Shown here piece after piece: positions 54,701-64,000 of a stretch of DNA of 64,000 bases. Numbering within the stretch: the first letter of the stretch is position 1; every line of letters begins with the position of its first letter. The DNA is from Rotaria socialis (lineage: Eukaryota > Rotifera > Eurotatoria > Philodinida > Philodinidae), in contig CAJNYU010001792.1 in assembly GCA_905331475.1 (NCBI GenBank), positions 65,738 through 129,737 of the forward strand, read 5' to 3'. The notes under the pieces were generated by a model. The model was not told the DNA's origin. It did no database searches and was given only the letters and a program-made list of their open reading frames with translations. Both the position numbers and the translations under genes were made by a program.

Positions 54701-56069
54701 GTAATCATAAATTTTTATACCTGTATAATATCGTATCATTATATTTACTACTTTTAGGCCCGGCATGGCTGCTACTTCAGTATAGTCTCACACAGAAGTC
54801 TAGAATCGTTAAAATTCCTTCTTATTTCATATCAATATTCAAATACAATGTATTATTCTTCTAATATTTATTATTTAATCTTGCATTTTGTGTCATAGAT
54901 ATCATCAATTTTAAGTGGAATCAACAAGGCCTGTGCTGAATCATGTATAGATGTCTACGAAATTAGGTAAGTAATAGTGAAATTGAATGGTATTAATTAT
55001 TAGTATACGTATATTGACATTGATAGCGATCGACAAGATTCTGGTAATCAATTTTTCGTCGGTTTAAAAACAATGTTGAGTGCTGTGGAACGTTTACAAC
55101 TTGTCAACGAATTGCATGAGAAGAAAGTCGGTATAAATTCTAGCTACAGTTTGTCAATACAAATGATTATTAATGATGAAACTGGATCGATAGGTAAATT
55201 TAACTATATGACAGTATGGTAATTGACGCTTAAAAGAATTTATTGTATTTTTTAGAAAGTTTTTCTACTGCGCAACCATTATGTACAGTATGTAAACTGT
55301 TGAATAGTGGCGTTTGTGATAATACCACAGAAGCAGCATGTAGATGTTATAATGGTTTTACGGGCAGTTACTGTGAAGAAAAAATAACACCAAAATCATC
55401 GTCGTTATCTCATTGGCCAATAATTGTTGGTGTTATCAGTGGTGTTGCTGGTCTTCTGTTAATTATTTGTATTTCTCTCTGTATCTATTATAAAACTCGA
55501 AAAAATCGTCTTTCGAAAAACAGGTAACACTTTTGAAAACGAAAGAATTTCAATTAAATCGAGTTTTTTTCAGACACATAAAAGCTAAAAATAGTAGCAG
55601 AAAGTTCACTATTGCCAGAGAACTTCCCATGACTATGGGTGTTACTGGTCAAGATTCAAACGATGGAACTAATTTGATCCGTATTGATAATGGCGAACAG
55701 CATACTGATACATCTGATATTAATTTATTCGATCCATCATCAAATTACAATCCTATCCATCGTAGAAATGACGCCTCTGAAAAATATTATCAGCCTAACG
55801 AACGGGCATCGTTACCAAGTAGTCTTATACCACCAACTCAAGTGCTTACTACGGCTGATATATCAAATAGTTTTCCGAGTGATGCAACAAATAATCCGCA
55901 CGGAAGAACAAATATGCATTCGGTTTACAATGATCTTGACACGGATTCCATTGAATTCAATACTGATCTATTAAGCTATATGATAAAAGATGATGATATG
56001 GACAATGAATTTATAGAAGCAGTTCACCCTAATATAGTAATGCACGATGAAATATATAATCGATACTAA
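45739..56069 (+). CDS. Large NIDO-AMOP-VWD-EGF transmembrane protein (copy B)
   Basis: About thirty exons, tandem paralogue of copy A. Exon 1 (45739-45835) encodes a signal-anchor helix (LYFITIIILIYIAE) and joins in phase to 46528-46797 and 47374-47835 (Thr/Ser-rich stalk, no regular repeat). A TSP1-like module follows (from 47891, CAWTNWMVKTNCTPDCG). Then NIDO (48144-49200; NKGYITFDIP, APFWADMIYVN), AMOP (49254-50066; PCPCTLRQA, TCCYHWHNQALVTSGTLAG, DQCC), VWD (50117-51000; GVGDPHVNTIDDG, LAGNYNG), an unknown segment (51322-51554), EGF-like modules (52391-54660, several DIDEC calcium-binding), a SEA-like piece (54898-55190), a Cys-rich EGF, TM (about 55410-55490) and a cytoplasmic tail to 56069. 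The intron 51555-52390 is long (836 bases). Likely surface adhesin or receptor; ligand unknown. Confidence 0.82.
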
Positions 56070-58635
56070 AAATCAATCTAGCAAAATTTTCAAGTAGATT
56101 AACAACTATTCTAGTCTATCTTTAACAAGTTGTGTTCATATCTTATTTTAGTTCGTTTTTCGTTATTCATCATTCGTTTCAATTATTTTCACAGCAAAAA
56201 GAACAATTAAATTATATATACTTAAATGGTTATTCTTTTATTATAAAGCATGGGCTTAGGGTTGTTTTTCGTGTGATATCTTCGATTTAATGGGCTACTG
56301 GTTCAACTGAATATTATAAATAACTGAGTTTATTTTTATTAATATTTAATTGAAGTTCTTTTCTTTTCAATTTTTTCTTCATGTTTGTTTAATCTCGAGT
56401 GATTATTTTTGTGAGCAAGGCAAATATCCGATTCTGATTTTCTTGTACGAAAAAGCAAACAAATTTTATAATGTAAAGCAAAGCAAAATGAGGTGTCCGC
56501 TTTGTTTATTTAATTGCCATTATTTGTTTTGTTTAAAATCAAACTTTCTTGGTTTTTTTTCATGTTTTATTTGTGACTTGCATTGAAAGAATAATCGTGA
56601 GATAGAAGAAAAGAAGGAAAGTCAACTGTAGACAAGTATTTCAACAAGACGAATAAGACAGATATGTTTCTTTGCAAAGAATCGGATCGTTACACTTCGA
56701 TATGCAGTAAAAACAACATATATGACGATCTCTACGCTAACCAAATAGAAATATATGAATACAACGGCTACGGAATTTAGTCTTTCAAGTTTATTATTTC
56801 TTCATCGCAAGCACCGCGAAGGATTTAAATAGAAATTTGTGTAAAATAGTTCATTTTCAACAAAACCGAGTATTTCTTAAAGCATATGATCTGCGGAAAC
56901 TCGAAATCTAGGTTGTCAACTCATGGAAAATTTATATATTCATAATATAGAAAGCAATTAGGAAAACGAAGAGACAGAACAATTCAAGTTAGCACAATTT
57001 TTGCTTGCCGTGGGTAGTTATACACTAACAGTAATATTTTTGTTGTAAAAAATTCAGTTTTGTTCAAGTTTTTTATTTATCGATAATCCATTTACTTCGC
57101 ATGTCACTTTTATATTACTTATATTTATTGGCACGCACTGGTATTATTATTTTCTATGAATATTACTATTTACTTCCGCTCAATGTCTACTATGGTTCTT
57201 TATTTTTATTGTAGTCAATATAAGTATTAGTTCTCGTTTGTTTTCTGTTCGTTATTATGAAACATGAATAACTTTACATTTTTTTTCTTTGACTATGTCA
57301 ATGAAAAAGTACAATAACAAAATCAGAACTGGTACTTCGTCTATAAATAGAGAGCGATGTGTATGTTAAAAAGAAACTGAATCTATTTCTCGAATCACAG
57401 AAATATTGAAAATCACAATAGATAGAACCTATTTTATTTTAACCATGAAAAAATTACGAAGTAATATGCATGATAAATATCGAGACCGTTTTCAATGTCA
57501 AACTTTTTATATTTAAAATTAGAGTATAACATCAACAAACAACTATTGATGACTTCATAAAATTCATTGATTTGATAGAAATTGATCACCAGTACTGTTG
57601 AACAATCATCTATGCTGTATATATAAATAGAAGGAATTACATTATTCAAGTCTAATATATTCAAATGTATGTTCGTTCGACAAACTTAGGGCAGAAAATT
57701 CTTACATTTCAAGTCACGTTTTCTATCTAGCTAACAACTAGCTAATGAAGGTTTATAATCTCTATTCCATCAGTCTTGATCAACGCCATAAATTTATAGA
57801 AAACAACAGTTATTTTTATGATGATAAATATTGAATCAGCTGTTATTTTTTCAAGATTAATTTACTATAAAAATATACTTGATAATTTCATAGAAGTAGA
57901 ATAGAATTTTATTTTACAACGATATCATACATTTTTTATTTATTTTTTTAATATTTTTTCGATAAACGGAAATGCGAATAACGTAAAGTCAGGAATAAAA
58001 AAAGTAACCACAACCGAAGGGCTAACAAAAGAAAAATAAGCGAACGTCAATACACGAAAGAACTCTGATTGCGATAATGTACAAGCTTAAAACTGAAATT
58101 TTTCGCGACCATCAATCATAGTGTTATTTTATTGAACAGACACACACATAAATAAATGCGTCTTTTTTATTTTTCACACTGTTCGACAGGCATACAAAGC
58201 TAGACTATTGATTGTGCGTCTGCACGCATACATCAATTGCATGAGTACAACAAAGAAAATTACAATGGAAAAAAAAGGATCAACATTTCGCTTTTGTTCT
58301 ATCTGAGTACGTCAACACGAAATGGAAACTGGCTTGGGCTATTCGGCACAGTTGACAAAGTATCAATCGATGACATTATTGTTGCTTGATTATCACCAAA
58401 GATTAATCGAAAGCTAAAATTCGGAAAAAAACTATTCACAAAAAGAATTTCACGTATCAATCATTAAAATAATGTTTAAATATACAATCGCAACACATAA
58501 GACATAGGCGATAAGCACATCCATGCCAATAAGAAACAACAACGAAATAATAAATTAATAGTAGAAAAATAGTAGAAAAAAAACACAGGAAGATAAGCAA
58601 TTAAAATAGATAATTTCATAGTATTCATTTATATT
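56070..58635. other. Convergent 3' spacer, receptor copy B and RILP-like gene
   Basis: About 2.6 kb, AT-rich, both neighbours ending here. No frame with family resemblance. The length is more than two 3' UTRs need, but I see no element or RNA gene in it. Confidence 0.5.
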
Positions 58636-61632
58636 TTATTGAGATGATGGTGGTGTAAGCACTGGAATGTTTGATTTAGGTGTTTTTTTGCTGCAACCAA
58701 AAAAGCTTTCCGCAGAAAGACGTTTTGATAATGAATCACTTGATGCAACGGATGTTGAAGGAGGTGTTGAAACAATCGGTATTGCTGCTGATATTGGTGT
58801 AGTCGGTTCCAATGGTGGTGCTTTTTTTGAGAGTGGGAAAAAAGATCGAACGCTGAAAATAAATCAATCAGACAACAACAAATAAAACAAAATCAAAAGC
58901 ATTCAAGGATAAATGGCAACAAAGTATTAATGGGTTAGAAATTTATGTTTTCCCTAGTCGAACTTTTTTTTGCAAGCGCATGCAATTCTTGACTTTCTTG
59001 ATCAAGAAATTTTTATCTAAGCGTTTCTGTTATTAAAGAACTTTTTCAATTTTTTTTTCAATTTTACGTTCAAGATAACTCAACTTGTAATGAAAATGTA
59101 TAGTTGCATTTTCTTTTGTAACTCATGCAAACATTCAAACGCTTGTCTTGAGAAAGAAAGTCATGCACTATGGACACATCTTGAGCTCAAGTCTTGGCAA
59201 GCACATGAATAAAAAAGTTCGACTAGGGTTGTTAGTAAGTAGGTGAGTCGTTTCTTTTTTTAAAGATTATTTATATCTCTTACACGTTCGCTGCTGATTT
59301 CAAATTAGCTGAGGAAAATCTGTAAAAATAAAACATGCAAAATAAACTTAAATAATTTTGTTGTGCAAAATTCGCCTTGTATAAATCATGCATTATAACG
59401 AAAATGAATTGCGCATGCATTCGTCTTATCAAGCTTACCAATACGAGGCAACTGCGAAGCAAGTAATAGTAGGAAAGTATAAACAAACTTTAGCACTGAA
59501 AGAAAATTATAGATATGCACTGATCACAACGAATAGTATTAAATAATTCATTAGATTTAGAAAAATAATATGTTATTTTGTAAATAAATATGTTTAGCTA
59601 CTATTAGTATTATATCAATGGTATTGACTTACAATTGTCGGATTTTCGATTCATCACGTTTATAACCATTTAATTTTTCTTCTGGTTCCAATGGAATTGG
59701 ACCCTGGACAGGTGCATTGACATCATAATCATCATCATGTTCTCTATAAGAACAAAACAAAACAAAACCAATTAGCACGAATCAATTCTACTGCGCCTGT
59801 AGAAGTCTATCGGAATGTTTTTACAGTTCGATTCAATGCTATTAACACGCTAAGTCTATACGAGCACATTTCAAAGCTATCATCTCTATGGAACTTTAGC
59901 TTTTATATGACTAGATTTTCCTGAATGTTATTCACAAGTTCAACAGAAGCCGTAGGGTTCGTCATGGATTCGTTGGGGTTTGACACTGACTTTTTGTTTA
60001 GCATAATTGGCATAGCAACTACTTGGAATTTGCAATGCATTTAGTAAAACTGAGCGTGTGATGTGTAATTCTAGATAAAAGAAAAACCTATTGTTGCATC
60101 ATTCTTTTTGATGATCTAACTATTGATTAATAAAATAGCCTTGATTTGTTCACGCGCTTGTTTTATCTGATTTCATAGAAATGAAAAGAGTAATTTTACA
60201 ATAGCATACAGCATGAGTATATGACCAGACGGAAGTTCACTTAGTGCGGACAAGCAAGAAAGTCGATGTCTATAAAAACAAAACCCAAATGATTCAAAAT
60301 ATTAGAGAAATCAAAAAGAACTAATACTATTCTACAAATAGATTTTCTATTTCGATCGCCTTTAGTCGTTTGCTCGTCTTAATAAAAAGTCTCATAATAA
60401 TAATTACTGGTCTTTAAACATTCTTAATTCTTCTTCCACTTCCATTAATTTTGTTTTTAATTCATTTCGTTCCCATAATACTTGACGTAATTCTTCAAGT
60501 GTAAATTTAGGTTGAGTATCTTCTAAACTTTCAACATTATCAATTGGATTCTTCAAAAAATAAAAATGAACAAAACAATATGTCGTCGTCTATTCTTCGT
60601 ATAACTAATAAACATACGATAGGTGATATTGGACTTGACAATTCATCTCCAACACGATCTTTTATTTGATTAATATAATTTTCTTTTTCTTTCAATTTAA
60701 CTTCTAAATCCAATTTTTCAACCATTAATCGTTGCGATTGATTTGTTGAAAATGTATTCTTCTGACGTAATGTACAATTTGCTTTACACATTCTTTCAAG
60801 TTGCGCTTGAACCTACAAATGATCAAACAAAACAAAACCAAACAAGAAAGAATAATAAACGTTTATTTATTATTCTACGTACGGCTTCTATATCAAGTGT
60901 TTTTTGTGTTAATTCTTTATCTTTTCCTTTTAGAATGCGTTTTAATTTAATATTTTCTTCTGTTAAATTTTTTATGCAAAGTAGTTCTTCACGAGTAATA
61001 CCTAATTGAGAATCGAACTATATGTAGTGAATCAAAAAGAAAAACAAATCATACTGATCGTTTCAATTGAATTGGTTAAATCAGATTTATTATGTAAATC
61101 ACTATTACGTTCGAGTTCATCACGTAATCGTCGATTTTCATCTTGTAATTTTGAAACAAGGATCACTAAATTATCAGCCTAATAATATATATATATATAT
61201 AATCATTTTATCAAATCAATCAATTATTTTCTTTTGTTTTGTTTTTACTTCTTTTCGCCATTGTTCTTCGATAAGTTCAAGTTCACGATCGAATTTTTCA
61301 CGTAATTCCCTTGTTTCATTCTTTTCAGTTTCTAAACGTACAATACGTGTTTTCATTTCCAAATATTCATCGGCATCTCTTTCATTTTTTGCTGCTTGCA
61401 ATTCAAGTAATTCAAGGACACGTATCACTTTGGGAACTAGATCACGAATCGTTTCAGTTCCATATGCTAATAAGAATAAAATATTTATTAGAAAATTTCA
61501 ATCAGAAAAATAAATAGCTTTTATACCGTCGATAATACGTTCGAAGTCTTTGCCTATTAATGCTGCCTCATCGTAAACATCAAGCACAGTTAAATTTGTA
61601 TTTTGATGCCGCATGGGCGATGAACAGGTCAT
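58636..61632 (-). CDS. RILP/RILPL-like Rab effector
   Basis: Coiled-coil adaptor binding Rab GTPases and dynein-linked transport. Exons on the minus strand: 61632-61527 (open to 61760), 61466-61249, 61178-61055, 61001-60883, 60812-60618, 60550-60408, 59743-59633, 58852-58636; in phase, 410 residues from the ATG at 61632. N-terminal RH1 domain: VLDVYDEAALIGKDFERIID followed by DLVPKVIRVLELLE. Central coiled coils span exons 2 to 5. RH2 domain: PKFTLEELRQVLWERNELKT and KLMEVEEELRMFKD, the Rab-binding helix pair shared with RILPL and JIP3/4. The tail PIPLEPEE...KIRQFVRSFFPLSKK matches the segment after RH2 in these families. Frame continues upstream of 61632 to an acceptor at 61761, so an additional 5' coding exon is possible. 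Its size favours RILP/RILPL over the much larger JIP3/4. Confidence 0.9.
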
Positions 61633-61760
61633 GTTTCGTATATTATCTATGGCCGTTAACGGTTCATGATTATTAATAGAAGTAATTGCTTGCGAATAGT
61701 TATTAGTTTTGGGTACGGAGAAATCAGCTGAATTTTCGATTGATAACGATGATAATGGAT

Positions 61761-63437
61761 CTATTAAATGAAAATTATTTCGAAATCAAAAATATAAAAG
61801 AAAAAGAAAAAGAAAAACGTGTGCAAGTTGAATGGAATAAGTTACAGTATTTTTATTTTATTTCGAACTGATCATTTTCGGTCACATGCCCATCGAATGT
61901 ATATGTTTTATTTTGACGTGTCCTCTGATTCGTTCGATTGTGGCGATGATGATGATGAGTAATGTGTCAAACTTAATCTTTTTTCTATACAATGTTGCGA
62001 ATAGAAATTTTGTTTTTAAACGATAGAGGAAAAAGGGATCAAAACTTGTATGAAGTAGATTCTTTGTATTTCGAAGGAAGTGAAAAATATAATAGATCGT
62101 TAAACTTGTCTCTATGCATATAGAATAATTATGAGTACTATGCTGAATACTCATTGTCAATGTCGCATACTATCTAGCTGTTTTTTTCCTACAAAGTTTC
62201 TCACATTAATTTCCACATATGAACAGTCAAACCTGCCGATATGTTACTTATATAAAATAAAACGACGCCAATATTGACACAAAATGTATGACATGATGTC
62301 TAAGCAAGTGTATGCATATATAACAGAGAGAGAGAGAGAAAATAAAAATAAGATGAATGAACAGCACGTTCGATTGCTTAGTTCTGCTGCATCGGATGAG
62401 AGTGTGTGGGTGTGTATTCGAGGAATAAAAAAAGAAGAAGAATATAGAGCCGATACTATCTATTTATTCAATGAATACTCCAGTGAATTACGATAGCAAA
62501 TAGCAAAAATAAAAAAATAGATGAAAAGGGTACGTCTTCACTTGAATATAATTATAGCAAACAATATCTAAGGAAAAAAGCTCTCTATATGAATTAAACA
62601 AGCACTACTATTGGAAAGACAAATTCTAATAATATTTTGTCAATTAACTAAACAGAAATTTTCGATTTACATCGAAAAAAAAATCGAAATCAACTGAGTA
62701 TTTCAAATGAATCATCTTTTTTTTTCTTTTCGATTACTAATAAACGATATCGACAGAAATGAAGAAAAAAAAATCCCTTTCTCTTTCTTGCTCACAAGAC
62801 AGTTGTGACCAGTGTTTTTAATGATTAGTGTACCCCAGCAGAACAAAGTGTACGTACACTCTGTTTTTTCAGAATACACTTTGTTTTCCGATGAAGTACA
62901 CTCTGAAAATAAAATTTTTGGCTTAGTAGGGTGTACATGTACACTGTGCTTCGAAATCCTATTAAAAATACTGGTTGTGACTGATTGATTATCATTGTTG
63001 TACTTACTTTTTATTGCTTCGCTTGCCATTGTCACTATAGTAAATAGAAAACTAGATCTCTTTTTTTTATCTGACACAAGTCACTTATATAAAATAGATA
63101 AACATAAACGGTGGTCTCATTGCACATGCTCAGGTAAAACAGCAAACTTGTGTATCTATTGCACGATATATATTTTTTTTCATGACTCATCTTTCGCAAT
63201 AATCTGGTGACACCTATTGAAAATTATAATTTAAATTGAAAAAAGTGTACAAAAAGACGTCTAATATCAATTTTATTTTCAAACATTGAATTTGATTTAA
63301 TGACTATGATTTTAGTCACGGGTGTGTCGATTGGACTATAATGCAGTTGGTTATTGAGACATGGAACCATTTTGTTTGGATATTGAGAAAAAAAAGGAAC
63401 TTATTATTACACTAAGAATCAATTGCGAGATTAAATT
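61761..63437. promoter_or_regulatory. Divergent region, RILP-like and FAF2-like genes
   Basis: About 1.7 kb between divergent genes. Could hold a first exon of the RILP-like gene. Contains an inverted-repeat element at 62807-62976 and purine-rich simple sequence at 62325-62340. No other gene called. Confidence 0.45.
62807..62976. repeat. MITE-like inverted-repeat element, about 170 bp
   Basis: The left end GACCAGTGTTTTTAAT (62807-62822) matches the reverse complement of the right end (62961-62976, AACCAGTATTTTTAAT) at 14 of 16 positions. Inside are two perfect 14-base palindromes, AGTGTACGTACACT at 62847-62860 and GTGTACATGTACAC at 62931-62944. AACAAAGTGTA at 62842-62852 is inverted at 62875-62885, and GTACACTCTG occurs directly at 62854-62863 and 62896-62905. 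No coding capacity. Confidence 0.65.
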
Positions 63438-63956
63438 ATGGAGGTCGACGATCTCACTGATGAGCAAAGCACTGCTTTATCTCGTTTTCGGGTATAAACT
63501 ATATCATTCGATTAGATAGATTTCTATTTATATCTCTTCAGGAGTTTACGCATATAGATTCCGTTGAAACATGTCGCCAGTATTTGGTTGCACACGAATG
63601 GGATGTTGAACGTGCTATAGAAACAGCTTTAATATCTAATTTCGATCTTCCATCAAGTCTTGACGATAATGATAGCTTACCAACTGATATTCTACCATCA
63701 GCACCACCAATGCCCGATCCAACTTTAGATGAACCAATTCCAGAAATATTCGTACCAGATGGAACACCTAACATTCGTAACACTGAAAATTCTATTGTGT
63801 ATGAATTTATAGCGCCATAAATAAAAATTACATAATCGACATCTGTTTTTTTTTCTAGACGAATATTGCGTATGCCATTGTCATTTTTATATGCTTTTTA
63901 TTTGAAACTTGAACCATTTGTACCGTGGACAGTTATTCGTGTTATTTTTTCATTCG
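63438..63956 (+). CDS. FAF2/UBXD8-like protein, 5' part (cut by window end)
   Basis: Three exons seen: 63438-63491, 63542-63798, 63859-63956, in phase; the gene runs off the window after a donor at 63957. The N-terminus is a UBA-like three-helix domain (DLTDEQSTALSRFREFTHID, CRQYLVAHEWDVERAIETAL), as in FAF2, followed by a Pro/Asp-rich linker and a hydrophobic hairpin-like segment (MPLSFLYAFYLKLEP, WTVIRVIFSF) where FAF2 inserts into ER and lipid-droplet membranes. FAF2 recruits p97/VCP in ER-associated degradation and controls lipid droplets. The UAS and UBX domains would lie beyond the window, so the call rests on domain order and the UBA match. Confidence 0.78.
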
Positions 63957-64000
63957 GTAAAATAATAAGAAACAATCAAAGATTTTCTTATGTTTTTTAA

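Noticed and set aside
61882-62160. Minus-strand 92-codon frame upstream of the RILP-like gene
   Set aside because: Considered as the first coding exon, but it has no RILP-like content and no donor joining in phase to the acceptor at 61761 could be shown.

Overview
The window is nuclear DNA of a small-genome animal, most likely a bdelloid rotifer. It is AT-rich. Genes carry many short introns (mostly about 50-75 bases, GT...AG) with a few long ones. Most products are ordinary metazoan proteins: C/EBP-type bZIP, ZNRF ubiquitin ligase, API5, a RILP-like Rab effector, FAF2, and a TLC-domain protein. One gene, L-arabinose isomerase, is bacterial in type yet carries an intron. Foreign metabolic genes that have gained introns are a known mark of bdelloids. 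The species assignment is inference; the rest is read from the sequence. Start codons and exon joins were placed by hand from splice signals, reading phase and family conservation. For ten of the eleven joined multi-exon models the summed exon length is divisible by three; for glycerol kinase this needs one odd junction. The two giant receptor genes were not summed end to end.

Layout. 1-6 kb: two C/EBP-like bZIP genes in tandem, one long and one nearly bare bZIP, separated by a hairpin inverted repeat, then a small unknown multi-pass membrane protein. 7.4-12.1 kb: long-chain acyl-CoA synthetase (+). 13.4-14.6 kb: a small secreted, prohormone-like peptide (-). 16.6-19.4 kb: glycerol kinase with a C-terminal membrane anchor (-). 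20.1-21.6 kb: membrane-anchored alpha/beta hydrolase (-). 22.1-23.4 kb: ZNRF-type RING ligase (+). 24.3-25.6 kb: TLCD-type membrane protein (+), convergent with API5 at 26.7-29.1 kb (-). 29.1-32.3 kb: gene-poor stretch holding a collapsed poly-G/poly-C tract with an N.

32.3-56.1 kb is the most striking region. Two large tandem paralogues encode single-pass receptors or adhesins with the order signal anchor, mucin-like Thr/Ser stalk, NIDO, AMOP, VWD, a long EGF series, SEA-like segment, TM and acidic tail. Between them, on the opposite strand, sits the horizontally acquired L-arabinose isomerase. 58.6-61.6 kb: a RILP/RILPL-like gene (-). 62.8-63.0 kb: a short inverted-repeat element. 63.4 kb to the end: the 5' part of a FAF2/UBXD8 homologue (+), cut by the window edge.

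Acyl-CoA synthetase, glycerol kinase, the hydrolase and the TLC-domain protein all touch lipid or glycerol metabolism, but they are on different strands with separate promoters, so clustering may be chance. No tRNA, rRNA, CRISPR array or intact transposase gene was seen.
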